From an uncultured Bacilli bacterium (GTDB lineage Bacteria; Bacillota_I; Bacilli_A; RF39; UBA660): DNA of 64,000 nt. The notes below the pieces were generated by a model. It saw only the letters and a list, made by a program, of their open reading frames with translations, had not been told where the DNA came from and made no database searches. A program made the position numbers and the translations under genes. The stretch spans positions 69,261 to 133,260 of the forward strand of contig CAKONZ010000004.1 of the NCBI GenBank assembly GCA_934098525.1, written 5' to 3'. Positions 1 through 8,848 of this stretch are shown here, one piece after another (positions within the stretch are counted from its first letter, which is position 1; each line of letters opens with the position of its first letter).

Positions 1-2
1 CA

Positions 3-524
3 GGACCAGGTGTTACTAACTATGCTATAGAATCATATCAAAATATAATTATCAATAATAATGCAACACAATACTTTACCAAATTATCAACTGGAAAATA
101 TCTTATGAAAAGCGGCGAATGTGTTCCTAAAAATATTATTAATGAAATTATGACAGCAGTACTAAAAAGTTCAAAAGACCAAATTACAAAAGAATCTGCA
201 AATCTAGGAATAACATTACAAGATTACCAAGTAAATATGATATCATCATTAAGTTATAACTTTGGACCAAGTGTAATACCAGAATGTCTAAATGCATATA
301 AAAATTATAGTGCTAATGGTTATAGTAACCAATATGAAGGACTTTGGAGTTGTATGAAAGGAAAAGTAAATTTCGGAACAAATGCAGAAGCAGGTCACAA
401 ATCAAGAAGAAAAGCAGAATTTGAAGTATTTGTAACAGGTGACTATAATGTAAAAATATATGGAAGAAATATAAACGACTACGACAATTATAATTCAGAC
501 AACGTTATGAGTAGATTAAGATAA
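3..524 (+). CDS. Lysozyme-like (GH24 family) protein, 5' truncated by the window edge
   Basis: The open frame runs in from the left edge, and about 173 residues are visible. The first ATG (position 105) is internal, because the frame is open upstream and begins GPGVTNYAIESY. The C-terminal half has the layout of phage-type GH24 muramidases: a QDYQVNMISSLSYNFG block resembling the conserved Q-x-x-A-L-x-S-F-x-x-N-x-G motif, and a closing RRKAEFEVFVTGDY block resembling RR-x-E-x-x-L-F-x-x-G. The catalytic Glu region would lie left of the window or at its very edge, so activity cannot be judged. It would cut peptidoglycan. It sits 11 bases before a lipoprotein gene in the same direction. The family call is moderate and the total length unknown. 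Confidence 0.55.
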   Translation, partial: GPGVTNYAIESYQNIIINNNATQYFTKLSTGKYLMKSGECVPKNIINEIMTAVLKSSKDQITKESANLGITLQDYQVNMISSLSYNFGPSVIPECLNAYKNYSANGYSNQYEGLWSCMKGKVNFGTNAEAGHKSRRKAEFEVFVTGDYNVKIYGRNINDYDNYNSDNVMSRLR

Positions 525-535
525 TTGGAGGAAAT

Positions 536-1249
536 ATGAAAAAAGTAAAAATAATCGGTTTAATGATATTATGTATATTTTTAAGTGGTTGTAGTGTTGA
601 ATATAACTTAGTAATTAAAGAAGACAAAATAAAAGAAAACATCAATATGTCTTCAAATAACAACAATGAAGTTTTTAACAATAATAATCTTTCAAGAATA
701 TATAGTTCTGCATCAAACACAGCACGAGTAGCGTTAAATAAAGATCATAAAGACATCTACGATACCCAAGGTAACATTACACCTGGTATTGATGGAGTAG
801 GATATTATACTTTAAAATATTTAAACAACAATACCAACAGCCAATTATCAGCAGACTACACTTATAATCTTAAAGAATATAAAGAAGCAAACGAAATACC
901 AAACTACGTTGGAATGTTTGAAGTTGATATATCAGAAGATGAATATAATATCCAAGTAGGAAATTTCTCATTCTTTAATACATATAAAACAGTTGATAGA
1001 CTAAAAATAAATATTACTACTGATAAAGAAGTTTTATCAAGTAATGCTGACAATGTAACAGGTAATACTTATACATGGACTATAGATAGAAATAACTTTA
1101 AATCAAAAGGCATAAAATTTAAAATGAAACTAGAAGAAGATAAAACTGAAGAAAATAAAAAAAATAAAATAATAATAATATGCTGTATATTAATATTTAT
1201 TGGTTCAATAGCATTTATAATAACAACTAAAAAACAAAAAAAATATTAA
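536..1249 (+). CDS. Membrane-anchored lipoprotein, unknown function
   Basis: The N-terminus is a lipoprotein signal peptide with lipobox LSGC (Cys about residue 19). A second hydrophobic segment near the C-terminus (about residues 211-231) is followed by a Lys-rich tail, so the protein would be tethered at both ends with about 180 residues outside the cell. A GGAGG ribosome site lies directly before the ATG. No enzymatic motif is visible; the exposed part is Asn/Asp/Thr-rich and probably beta-structured. It is probably co-transcribed with the upstream lysozyme-like gene, suggesting an envelope role, which is inference. Confidence 0.7.
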   Translation: MKKVKIIGLMILCIFLSGCSVEYNLVIKEDKIKENINMSSNNNNEVFNNNNLSRIYSSASNTARVALNKDHKDIYDTQGNITPGIDGVGYYTLKYLNNNTNSQLSADYTYNLKEYKEANEIPNYVGMFEVDISEDEYNIQVGNFSFFNTYKTVDRLKINITTDKEVLSSNADNVTGNTYTWTIDRNNFKSKGIKFKMKLEEDKTEENKKNKIIIICCILIFIGSIAFIITTKKQKKY

Positions 1250-1275
1250 AATTATAAAAATTAAAAAAATATACA

Positions 1276-1319
1276 AAATAAATAATGTATTAATATATTA
1301 TATACATTATTTATTTTTT
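1276..1319 (+). terminator. Rho-independent terminator after the lipoprotein gene
   Basis: A 15-base arm (AAATAAATAATGTAT) is matched by ATACATTATTTATTT, with a T-run at the 3' side. It is wholly AT but long. Confidence 0.7.
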
Positions 1320-1360
1320 TATAAAAAAAACAACAGGTAGAAATTACCATAGCAAAAAAT

Positions 1361-1389
1361 GTATGTTTTTGTTAAAAATTCACATTCTA
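1361..1389 (+). promoter_or_regulatory. Sigma-G-type forespore promoter of the SASP gene
   Basis: GTATG, then 17 bases, then CATTCTA, matches the forespore sigma-G pattern (GHATR / CATNHTA, spacing 17-18). It lies 25 bases before the start codon of a SASP gene, the classical sigma-G target. The match to consensus is by eye. Confidence 0.7.
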
Positions 1390-1414
1390 TAAATGTATAG
1401 GAGGTGAAAACACA

Positions 1415-1618
1415 ATGAACAACAAAAGTAATAAGTTAGTAGTTCCAGGAGCTAAACAAGCTATCGAATCTATGAAATATGAAATAGCTAGAGAATTTGG
1501 TGTTACTCTAGGACCAGATGCTACTTCAAGAGCTAACGGATCAGTAGGTGGAGAAATCACTAAACGTTTAGTTGAAAGAGGAATGTCTCAATTAGGTGGA
1601 AATTACTCAAATAAATAA
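1415..1618 (+). CDS. Alpha/beta-type small acid-soluble spore protein (SASP)
   Basis: This 67-residue protein has both signature blocks of the family: KYEIAREFGV, containing the E-I-A germination-protease (GPR) cleavage site, and the C-terminal block TKRLVERGMSQLGG. SASPs coat and protect DNA in the dormant spore and are degraded as an amino acid source at germination. A strong AGGAGGTG site precedes the ATG, and a sigma-G-like promoter lies upstream. The gene is monocistronic, with a terminator on each side. Its codon use is richer in GC than its neighbours, typical of a very highly expressed gene. This is the clearest proof that the organism makes endospores. Confidence 0.96.
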   Translation: MNNKSNKLVVPGAKQAIESMKYEIAREFGVTLGPDATSRANGSVGGEITKRLVERGMSQLGGNYSNK

Positions 1619-1635
1619 CAAATAATATAATTAAG

Positions 1636-1672
1636 AAGATGAATAATTGTTAAATATTATTCATCTTTTTTA
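1636..1672 (+). terminator. Terminator of the SASP gene
   Basis: An 11-12 bp stem (AAGATGAATAAT / ATTATTCATCTT) is followed by a T-run. Confidence 0.85.
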
Positions 1673-1743
1673 TTTAAAAAATATTTTTATAGAAAAAAAC
1701 TAATTTTTATGTTATTATATCAGTAGTTAGGAGGAATAATAAT

Positions 1744-2934
1744 ATGAAAATATTATGTGTAAATGCAGGTAGTTCATCACTTAAATTTCAAGTATATGAA
1801 ATGCCAGAAGAAAAAGTATTAATTAGTGGATACATTGAAAAAATAGGATTAGAAGATTGTTTTTGGAATGTAAAAGTAAATGGTCAAAAAATTAAAAGTG
1901 AAAGATATTTAAAAAATCATTCAGAAGCAGTAGAAGTCCTAATAGAAGAATTATTTAAAAATAAAATAGTAGAAAGTTTAGATGAAATAAAAGGAATAGG
2001 ACATAGAGTTTTACATGGAGGAGAAAAATATTCTAATTCAGTAATAATAACAGATGAAGTAATAAAAGACATTGAAAACTTAACAAAACTAGGACCACTT
2101 CATCATCCAGGAAATCTAGCAGGAATAAATGCAATGAAAAATGCATTACCAAATGTTCCAATGGTAGCAGTATTTGATACAGCTTTCCATCAAACAATGC
2201 CAGATTATAATTATATTTATCCAACACCATATGAATGGTATGAAAAATATGGTGTACGTAAATATGGTTTCCATGGAACATCTCATAAATACATAACACA
2301 ACAAATGCAAGAAAAATTAAACAAAAAAGATGTAAATTTAATTATTTGTCACATTGGTAGTGGAGCATCAATTTCAGCTATAAAGAATGGAAAATGTTAT
2401 GACACAACAATGGGAATAACACCATTAGATGGTTTAATGATGGGAACAAGAAGTGGATCAATTGACCCATCAATCATTGAATATGTATGCAAAGAAGCAA
2501 ACAAAACAGTTGAAGAAGTAACTAACTTATTAAATAAAAATAGTGGTTTCTATGGAGTATGTGGTTTTGCTGATTGCCGTGATGTTGAAAAAAGCGCAGC
2601 AGAAGGAAATGAAAAAGCAGCCTTAGCATTACGTATGTATACAAATAGAATAGCAGAATTCATAGCAAAATATTATATAGAATTAGAAGGAAAAGTAGAC
2701 TCTATAGTATTTACTGCTGGTGTTGGTGAAAATGGTAGTCAAGTAAGAGAAAAAGTAATAACACAATTAAAACCATTAGGATTAACTTTAAATAAAGAAA
2801 TGAATGATAAAATAGCAAGCTTTAAAGAAATTCATGAAGGAATCATCAGTAATGAAGACTCAACAATAAGAGTAGAAGTATTACCAACAGATGAAGAAAT
2901 AATGATATGTAGAGATACATTTGAACTAATATAG
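1744..2934 (+). CDS. ackA: Acetate kinase
   Basis: This 396-residue protein has the usual family length. It has the N-terminal phosphate-binding NAGSSSLKF, then GHRVLHGGEKY, FDTAFHQTMP and KYGFHGTSHKY, all signatures of the ASKHA-fold acetate kinases. It interconverts acetyl phosphate plus ADP and acetate plus ATP, the substrate-level ATP step of fermentation. An AGGAGG site precedes the ATG. No phosphotransacetylase gene is adjacent. The following nrnA gene begins within about 15 bases, so they are probably co-transcribed. Confidence 0.97.
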   Translation: MKILCVNAGSSSLKFQVYEMPEEKVLISGYIEKIGLEDCFWNVKVNGQKIKSERYLKNHSEAVEVLIEELFKNKIVESLDEIKGIGHRVLHGGEKYSNSVIITDEVIKDIENLTKLGPLHHPGNLAGINAMKNALPNVPMVAVFDTAFHQTMPDYNYIYPTPYEWYEKYGVRKYGFHGTSHKYITQQMQEKLNKKDVNLIICHIGSGASISAIKNGKCYDTTMGITPLDGLMMGTRSGSIDPSIIEYVCKEANKTVEEVTNLLNKNSGFYGVCGFADCRDVEKSAAEGNEKAALALRMYTNRIAEFIAKYYIELEGKVDSIVFTAGVGENGSQVREKVITQLKPLGLTLNKEMNDKIASFKEIHEGIISNEDSTIRVEVLPTDEEIMICRDTFELI

Positions 2935-2947
2935 ATTGGATGATATA

Positions 2948-3922
2948 ATGTATAAACAAATTTTTAAACAAATAAAAAAATTTGATAATATTGTAATAGC
3001 AAGACACATAAGTGTAGATCCAGATGCAATGGCTAGTCAAATTGGTCTAAGAGATTCAATTAGACTAACATTTCCTCAAAAAAATGTATATGCAATTGGA
3101 ACTGGAACAGTTAGATTCAATTATATGGGAAAACTTGATCATAACATTGATTATTCCCAAATTGAAAACGTTTTATTAATAGTAGTGGATACACCAGACA
3201 AAAGAAGAATAGATATGGATGAATTAAAAGATAACTATTCATACTCAATAAAAATAGATCATCATCCATTTATAGAAAAAGTATGTGATATGGAATTAAT
3301 AAAAGATACTAAATCTTCTGCTTCTGAAATAATCTGTGAATTAATAAAACACACACCATTAAAAATGAATAAACAAATAGCAGAAACAATTTATTGTGGA
3401 ATAGTATCAGACACTAATAGATTTATGTTCAACAACTCAAACTCTGAAACATTTGAAAATGTAGCGTACTTATTATCAAAATACAAAATAGACATAACAA
3501 AATGTTACAATAACTTATATAGAAGACCACTTGAAGAAGTAAAATTACTTGGATATATGGCCCAAAATATGAAAATAACAGATAATGGAGTAGGATACAT
3601 AAAAGTAACAAATGAAGTATTAAACAAATATAATCTAGACAGTGCCTCATCAGGAAATCTTATAAACGAATTTAACCATATAGAAGATGTATTAGTATGG
3701 TTATCAGCAACTGAAGATGTAAAAAATAGTCACATTAGAATATCAATAAGATCAAGAGGACCAGTAATAAACAAAATAGCAGAAAAATATAATGGTGGTG
3801 GACACAAATTAGCAAGTGGTGCCAGAATAACATCCTTTGAAGAAGTTGATTTATTAGTAAAAGACTTAGACAATGTATGTAAAAGATATATAGAAAGTAG
3901 TGATGATGATGAAAATTACTAG
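2948..3922 (+). CDS. nrnA: DHH/DHHA1 family bifunctional oligoribonuclease/pAp phosphatase (NrnA-like)
   Basis: The N-terminal DHH domain has a metal site HISVDPDA (about residues 20-27) and the family-naming DHH triplet (about 104-106). The C-terminal DHHA1 domain has GGGHKLASGA. Members degrade nano-RNA and dephosphorylate 3'-phosphoadenosine 5'-phosphate. I chose the ATG at 2948 rather than the in-frame TTG at 2936, because the GGA-rich ribosome site lies between them. The first motif is HxxxDPDA rather than the more usual PDGDA. It follows ackA directly and overlaps engB. Confidence 0.9.
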   Translation: MYKQIFKQIKKFDNIVIARHISVDPDAMASQIGLRDSIRLTFPQKNVYAIGTGTVRFNYMGKLDHNIDYSQIENVLLIVVDTPDKRRIDMDELKDNYSYSIKIDHHPFIEKVCDMELIKDTKSSASEIICELIKHTPLKMNKQIAETIYCGIVSDTNRFMFNNSNSETFENVAYLLSKYKIDITKCYNNLYRRPLEEVKLLGYMAQNMKITDNGVGYIKVTNEVLNKYNLDSASSGNLINEFNHIEDVLVWLSATEDVKNSHIRISIRSRGPVINKIAEKYNGGGHKLASGARITSFEEVDLLVKDLDNVCKRYIESSDDDENY

Positions 3923-4502
3923 TGCAGAATTAATAATCAGTGCTGTAAGAAGAAGTCAATATCCTGAAGATAACCTACCAGAATTCATGTTAGTAGGAAG
4001 AAGTAATGTAGGAAAAAGTAGTTTCATAAACCTAATTGCAGGAACCAAAAAACTAGCAAGAGTATCAAACACTCCTGGTAAAACAAGAAACTTAAACTTT
4101 TATCTATTCAACAAAGAATTCTACTTTGTAGACGTTCCAGGATACGGTTACGCAAGTGTAAGTAAAAAAGAACAGAAAAAATTTGGACTAATGATAGAAG
4201 AATACCTAGAAAAAAGAGAAAACTTAAAAATGACATTCATGTTAGTGGACTCACGTCATAAACCAACTGATGATGACTTACTAATGTACAAATTCTTAAA
4301 ATATTACAACTTACCAGTAACCATAATAGCTACAAAATCAGATAAAATACCAAAAACAAAACAAGAAAAAGCCAAAAAACTAATATTACAAACTTTAGAC
4401 TTAGAAAAAAATGATAACTTTGTAATGTTATCAAATCTAACTAGAGAAGGAAAAGATAAAGTAATTCAAATAATAGAAGACCTAGTTTTAGAAACCTTAT
4501 AG
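3909..4502 (+). CDS. engB: Ribosome biogenesis GTPase EngB/YsxC
   Basis: This small TRAFAC GTPase of about 197 residues has G1 GRSNVGKSS (about 30-38), G2/G3 region TPGKTRNLNFY then DVPGYGYA, and G4 TKSD. Members assist late assembly of the large ribosomal subunit. The start lies in a run of GTG-ATG-ATG-ATG (3900-3911) overlapping the end of nrnA. I took the last ATG, giving MKITSAELI, but translation could begin at any of the four. It is translationally coupled to nrnA. Confidence 0.95.
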   Translation: MKITSAELIISAVRRSQYPEDNLPEFMLVGRSNVGKSSFINLIAGTKKLARVSNTPGKTRNLNFYLFNKEFYFVDVPGYGYASVSKKEQKKFGLMIEEYLEKRENLKMTFMLVDSRHKPTDDDLLMYKFLKYYNLPVTIIATKSDKIPKTKQEKAKKLILQTLDLEKNDNFVMLSNLTREGKDKVIQIIEDLVLETL

Positions 4503-4511
4503 GTCTTTTTT
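4477..4511 (+). terminator. Terminator overlapping the end of engB
   Basis: The arm AAGACCTA inside the last codons pairs with TAGGTCTT, followed by T. The loop holds the stop region. Confidence 0.7.
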
Positions 4512-4535
4512 CATACAATAATACTAGGTGAAAAT

Positions 4536-5006
4536 ATGAAATTTATTTTTGAAGATGATAATATTGTTATTTTTATATATAAAAAACTAGAAATAGACAT
4601 CACCAACAAAGAAGACTTAGAAAACTATATAAAAGAAATTATAATAAACTTAAAAAAACAATATCATAAAAAAATATCAGGATTTTATAATATAAAAATA
4701 TATCATAATAATAACTATGGTCTAATAATAAAAATGGAAAAAGAAGATACAATAGATTTATTTCCAGAACTAATAGATATAAAAGTAGAAATAAACTATG
4801 ATAGTAAAATATATCTAAAAATAAAAGATTTCTTCTTAATAAAAGAATACACTAAAGAAATATATTATTATGATAATAACTTCTATATAGATATAGATAA
4901 CCTTACTAACAAAGAAATAATAAAACTAAGTGAATTCTATGAAATAACATATGGAAAAGAATATGAAAAAATAGAAAATAAGTTAATCAAAATAGGACAA
5001 AATTAG
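4536..5006 (+). CDS. Hypothetical protein, 156 residues
   Basis: I do not recognise this protein. It is soluble, with no signal peptide or membrane segment, and very rich in Ile, Lys, Tyr and Asn. Short alternating hydrophobic/charged stretches suggest an alpha+beta fold (for example KISGFYNIKIYHNNNYGLII). It has no Cys or His cluster that would suggest metal binding. It lies between engB (behind a terminator) and the dnaB-like gene in the same direction. A weak ribosome site (AGGTG) precedes the ATG. It may be a lineage-specific protein. Confidence 0.65.
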   Translation: MKFIFEDDNIVIFIYKKLEIDITNKEDLENYIKEIIINLKKQYHKKISGFYNIKIYHNNNYGLIIKMEKEDTIDLFPELIDIKVEINYDSKIYLKIKDFFLIKEYTKEIYYYDNNFYIDIDNLTNKEIIKLSEFYEITYGKEYEKIENKLIKIGQN

Positions 5007-5050
5007 TTACAAAACATAATCTTTATTGTATAATAAACTTGGTGATTAAT

Positions 5051-6304
5051 ATGGTTTTACCTGCAGATAGTTATATAGTTATTAATAAAAGTATTATTAC
5101 AGAACTAGATAAAAAAATACTAATAGATTTATATCAACCAATAATAGGAAATAAATCTATTTCTTTATACTATACCTTACTAAATGACTTAGACAAAGAA
5201 CAACAAACTGAAGAAAATACCCATCATCATTTATTAAGTATAATGCAAATATCTCTAGAAGAAATAATAAATGCCAGAGAAAGACTAGAAGCAGTAGGGT
5301 TACTAAAAACATATTTAAAAAAAGACAATATAAATAAATTTATTTATATACTATACTCACCACTATCTGCTAATGAATTTTTAAATCATCCTATATTAAA
5401 CGTTGTACTATACAATAACTTAGGAAAAAAAGAATACTCAAAAATAGTAGAATCATATAAAATAAAAAGAATAAACCTAAAAGACTATGAAGATATATCA
5501 CAAAGATTTGATCAAGTATTCACAAGTGTACCATCAACATCATTCTTCCAAAATGATGATCTTATATCAAAAAACAATAATGAATTAAAATTTAAATCAG
5601 AAATAGACTTTGAATTACTAATTTCAGGACTAAATATAGAAGAAAAAATATTTACAAAAGAAATAAGAAACTTAATAACAAACATTTCCTATATATATAA
5701 CATTGATGTATTAACAATGCAAAACTTAATAAAAGCATCCCTCAACGAAAAAGGAACAATCGATAAAGAAACATTAAGAAAAAACTGTCGTAACTTCTAT
5801 CAATTTGAAAATAATGGTAACTTACCAACCATAATAAATACAAAACAACCAGAACACTTAAAAAATCCTGCTGGAGATGTATCAAAAAAAGCCAAAATGA
5901 TATATACATTTGAAAACACAACACCATATCAATTTATAAAAAGTAAATACAAAGATGGAAAAGTAATAAAAAGAGACCTAAATCTAATAGAAAGCCTATT
6001 ATTGGATATAAAACTAACCCCAGGAGTAGTAAATGTCTTATTAGATTATGCTTTAAGAGTAAATAACCAAAAATTAAACAAAACCTATGTAGAAACAATT
6101 GCCTCTACTTGGAAAAGATTAGGAATAGAAACAGTTGAAGAAGCAATGAAAGCATGTCTAAAAGAACATAAAAAACTAACAAAAAACAAAGAAACAAAAC
6201 AAAAACAAATAGTACCAGAATGGTTTGATCAAGAAATAGATCAAAAGAAAATACAACAAGAAGAACAAAAAGAATTACAAGAATTATTAAAAAAATATCA
6301 ATAA
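5051..6304 (+). CDS. dnaB: Replication initiation/membrane attachment protein of the DnaB/DnaD family
   Basis: The N-terminus (LPADSYIVINKSII, LYQPIIGNKSISLYYTLL) matches the Gram-positive DnaB initiation protein, a winged-helix DDBH1 domain. The C-terminal DDBH2-like region holds TPYQFIKSKY and LLDYALRVNNQKLN. In Bacillus, DnaB works with DnaD and DnaI to load the replicative helicase; it is not the E. coli DnaB helicase. An in-frame TTG exists 12 bases upstream, but the GGTGAT ribosome site fits the ATG at 5051. The usual partner dnaI does not follow; the next gene is a convergent lipoprotein. The tail is a Gln/Lys-rich coiled coil. Confidence 0.85.
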   Translation: MVLPADSYIVINKSIITELDKKILIDLYQPIIGNKSISLYYTLLNDLDKEQQTEENTHHHLLSIMQISLEEIINARERLEAVGLLKTYLKKDNINKFIYILYSPLSANEFLNHPILNVVLYNNLGKKEYSKIVESYKIKRINLKDYEDISQRFDQVFTSVPSTSFFQNDDLISKNNNELKFKSEIDFELLISGLNIEEKIFTKEIRNLITNISYIYNIDVLTMQNLIKASLNEKGTIDKETLRKNCRNFYQFENNGNLPTIINTKQPEHLKNPAGDVSKKAKMIYTFENTTPYQFIKSKYKDGKVIKRDLNLIESLLLDIKLTPGVVNVLLDYALRVNNQKLNKTYVETIASTWKRLGIETVEEAMKACLKEHKKLTKNKETKQKQIVPEWFDQEIDQKKIQQEEQKELQELLKKYQ

Positions 6305-6333
6305 AAAAAAGAAATATTTGTATTTCTTTTTTT
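6303..6333. terminator. Bidirectional terminator between dnaB and a convergent lipoprotein gene
   Basis: The inverted repeat AAAAAGAAATA / TATTTCTTTTT has A-run and T-run flanks, so it can serve both converging genes. Confidence 0.75.
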
Positions 6334-6745
6334 ATTTACAAGAATAACCTAAATCCTCAAAAATACTCTTAGAACTATCATAATCATTATTCTTATCAAC
6401 AATTATAATATCAGAATCATACTCACCTAAAGCCTTATAATCAATATTTAAATTAGTATAAACATTAGAATTTCTCTTCTTAATATCATATTTAACTCCT
6501 GATACATTATCTATCTCAACAAACTTATCTACTTGTTCATAATAAAACATCTCAACATAAGCATCATCATCAGAATACTTTTGAACATCCTTCTCTTTTA
6601 AAAAAGTAATACCATCTTTATTAAACTTCATATTAACAACACTATCATTACTATCAGACTCATAAACACACTTTAAACTATTCTTACCACACCCAGTAAC
6701 TAAAACAACTAAAATAACTAAAAAAAATCCATATCTTAACTTCAT
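6332..6745 (-). CDS. Small lipoprotein, unknown function
   Basis: This 137-residue protein has a clear lipoprotein signal peptide ending at VTGC (Cys about 19). The mature part has one more Cys pair (Cys about 26 and the Cys near the end), which could form a disulfide. It is rich in Asp and Lys, with no recognised domain. It stands alone on the minus strand between dnaB and the RNHCP gene. Confidence 0.65.
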   Translation of the reverse strand: MKLRYGFFLVILVVLVTGCGKNSLKCVYESDSNDSVVNMKFNKDGITFLKEKDVQKYSDDDAYVEMFYYEQVDKFVEIDNVSGVKYDIKKRNSNVYTNLNIDYKALGEYDSDIIIVDKNNDYDSSKSIFEDLGYSCK

Positions 6746-6829
6746 ATTATCTACCTTCTTATAATAGATATTTTATAATAAAACCAAATAAAAATCAAAT
6801 ATATGTTATAATATTACCAGGAGGTCTAT

Positions 6830-7144
6830 ATGAACAATAAAAAATTTACAATGATAGATGAAAGTTTCATATGTGAAAATTGCCATAAAAAAGTAAACCC
6901 TCTAGGATACACTGCAAGAGATCACTGTCCATATTGTCTATACTCAAAACATGTAGACATAAATCCTGGAGATAGAAAAGAAACATGTCATGGTTCACTT
7001 ATCCCAATAGGAATAGAAAAAAGTAAAAAAGATAAATATAAAATAATATATAAATGTAATAAATGTAATAAAATTAAAAAAAATATTCAAGCTAATGATG
7101 ATAACACTGATCTAATAATAAAACTAAGTACAATAGAGTATTAA
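6830..7144 (+). CDS. RNHCP domain protein
   Basis: This 104-residue zinc-ribbon-like protein has the block ARDHCPYCLYSKHVDINPGDR, a variant of the R-N-H-C-P-x-C-L signature for which the family is named. Two further Cys pairs (CENC near residue 18 and CNKC near residue 75) probably complete the metal sites. The function of the family is not established; RNA binding has been suggested from its composition. A GGAGG ribosome site is followed by ATG, and the next gene starts 2 bases after its stop. Confidence 0.85.
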   Translation: MNNKKFTMIDESFICENCHKKVNPLGYTARDHCPYCLYSKHVDINPGDRKETCHGSLIPIGIEKSKKDKYKIIYKCNKCNKIKKNIQANDDNTDLIIKLSTIEY

Positions 7145-7145
7145 A

Positions 7146-8315
7146 ATGAAAAAAGTAGTAAAAAAATATATAATACTATTATTAATACTAATTGTATTAC
7201 AAATATTACATCTAATATTAAAAAATAACCATGAAATAACATATAAAATAAACAACAAATATCAAATAAAAGAAATATTAAAAGATAATATATACTCATA
7301 TGAAATAAAAATAAACAAAGATAAAATAAAATTCACAGAAAAAAATATATTTCATAAATCAAAAAAAACAATAAAAAAAATAGAAACATTTAAAAAAGAC
7401 AACTTATTATGTATATACCCAGTATATAAAAACTCCAACATAATATGTAAAAAAGATAACACATATTACTCATACTACTTAGTAAAAGATGAAATAAAAG
7501 ACTTTGTAAAATCCTTAGAAAAAAAAGGATACAAAAACAACACATGGAAAGAACCTAGTAATAAAGAAAAACGTTTAGGGCAAACAACCATTTATAACAT
7601 AAAAAAAGACACATATATATACTTATTTAAATATGATGGCTTTTACTCTATAAACAATAAAAAACTAAAACAAATAACAACATTTAAAAATGATATATAC
7701 ATAAATAAACTAGGAACCCTAGTAGATAAATATTACATAGTACCAAACTATGATGAAAAATATGAATATAAACAAATATATATATATGACATAACTAATA
7801 ACAAACAAAAAACAATTAATCTAAAAAAAGAAATATCAAAAGACTCCTATATACTAGGAATAAATAATAATATTCTATATATATTTGATAAAGAAAACCT
7901 AATTGAATATGAAATAAATCCTAAAACAAAAACAATAAAAGAAATAGGTAACAAAGAAACTGGCGGTATAATTTATAAAAATAACAAAGAAGAAAAAATA
8001 AATATATATGAATTAAAAAATAATAATATAACATTTACTAATACATATAAACTAAAAGAAGAATATGATTTAATTGATATGTATGATAACTACTATATAT
8101 ATTTAAAAGACAATAAACTATACAAATACAACACAACAAATAATCAAAAAACACTATTATATGAAGATATAGACAACTTCAAATTAATAAAAGATGATAT
8201 ATACTTCATAAAAAATGATACCCTTTATTTATTAGATAATAATTTATACAAAGTTTTAAACTATAGTGAATTAAAATTTAATAATGAAAATAGAATAGCA
8301 ATATACAAAAAATAA
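7146..8315 (+). CDS. Membrane-anchored hypothetical protein, probable beta-propeller-like exterior
   Basis: One N-terminal membrane segment (about residues 8-25) is followed by about 360 residues rich in Lys, Asn, Tyr and Ile. The exposed part repeats a pattern of short strands, such as YIYLFKYDGFYSINN, ILYIFDKENLIEYEIN and DTLYLLDNNLYKVLNY. This resembles the DUF5050-like or kelch-like blades of propellers, but no family can be named. It is tightly coupled to the RNHCP gene upstream (2-base gap). A hairpin that may terminate this transcript lies just past the stop. Confidence 0.6.
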   Translation: MKKVVKKYIILLLILIVLQILHLILKNNHEITYKINNKYQIKEILKDNIYSYEIKINKDKIKFTEKNIFHKSKKTIKKIETFKKDNLLCIYPVYKNSNIICKKDNTYYSYYLVKDEIKDFVKSLEKKGYKNNTWKEPSNKEKRLGQTTIYNIKKDTYIYLFKYDGFYSINNKKLKQITTFKNDIYINKLGTLVDKYYIVPNYDEKYEYKQIYIYDITNNKQKTINLKKEISKDSYILGINNNILYIFDKENLIEYEINPKTKTIKEIGNKETGGIIYKNNKEEKINIYELKNNNITFTNTYKLKEEYDLIDMYDNYYIYLKDNKLYKYNTTNNQKTLLYEDIDNFKLIKDDIYFIKNDTLYLLDNNLYKVLNYSELKFNNENRIAIYKK

Positions 8316-8323
8316 TAGAAATA

Positions 8324-8366
8324 AAAATCTCCCTTTTCAATATAATTTAATGAAAGGGGATTTTTT
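8324..8366 (+). terminator. Terminator hairpin that also contains the next gene's ribosome site
   Basis: The left arm AAAATCTCCCTTTTCA pairs with TGAAAGGGGATTTT, followed by T6. The GGGG of the right arm is the ribosome site of the LysM gene, whose ATG comes 2 bases after the last T. The loop contains TATAAT. Confidence 0.7.
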
Positions 8367-8367
8367 A

Positions 8368-8817
8368 ATGGAAACATATATTGTAAAAAGAGGAGACACA
8401 TTAGAATCTATTGCAAGTTTATATAACATACCTGCAGTAGAAATAATAAAAGCTAATAACATACAAGCACCATACCTATTAATGGAAGGACAAACTCTAA
8501 ATATACCAACTGGAGTATTTAGTATATTTAACTATTATACCGTAAAAAAAGGAGATACATTATATAAAATAGCAAGTATGTATCAAACAACACCAAGTAC
8601 TCTAGCAGCAATAAATGGATTACAAGAAAATGAATACATATACGAAAACCAAACACTTTTAGTACCAAAACCAAATATAAGTACATATATTACTAAAGAA
8701 ACAGATACAATTTCATCAGTAGCAAACTATTTTAATACAACACCAGAAGCAGTAATATATAGTAATAAAGACATATATTTACTACCAGATCAACTACTTA
8801 TATATAGAAAAATTTGA
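8368..8817 (+). CDS. Triple LysM-domain protein without signal peptide
   Basis: About 149 residues form three consecutive LysM modules, at about 2-47 (YIVKRGDTLESIASLYN), 54-100 (YTVKKGDTLYKIASMYQ) and 104-149 (more divergent). LysM binds N-acetylglucosamine chains of peptidoglycan. I used the ATG at 8368, because AAAGGGGA lies 7 bases before it; the in-frame ATG at 8350 lies in the hairpin. There is no export signal, so a mother-cell/spore-coat role (as in SafA-type proteins) fits better than a cell-wall hydrolase, which is inference. The OLE RNA promoter starts within its last codons. Confidence 0.85.
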   Translation: METYIVKRGDTLESIASLYNIPAVEIIKANNIQAPYLLMEGQTLNIPTGVFSIFNYYTVKKGDTLYKIASMYQTTPSTLAAINGLQENEYIYENQTLLVPKPNISTYITKETDTISSVANYFNTTPEAVIYSNKDIYLLPDQLLIYRKI

Positions 8818-8842
8818 TTTATTTTAAAAAGTATGGTATAAT
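8814..8842 (+). promoter_or_regulatory. Sigma-A promoter for the OLE RNA
   Basis: TTGATT, exactly 17 bases, then TATAAT, overlapping the end of the LysM gene. It predicts a start of transcription near 8849, where the GC-richer RNA sequence begins. Confidence 0.75.
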
Positions 8843-8848
8843 TAAAAA

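Noticed and set aside
1..524. Left edge as part of a prophage because of the GH24-like lysozyme
   Set aside because: The following genes (lipoprotein, SASP, ackA) are chromosomal and no phage structural gene is visible. The upstream context is not in the window.
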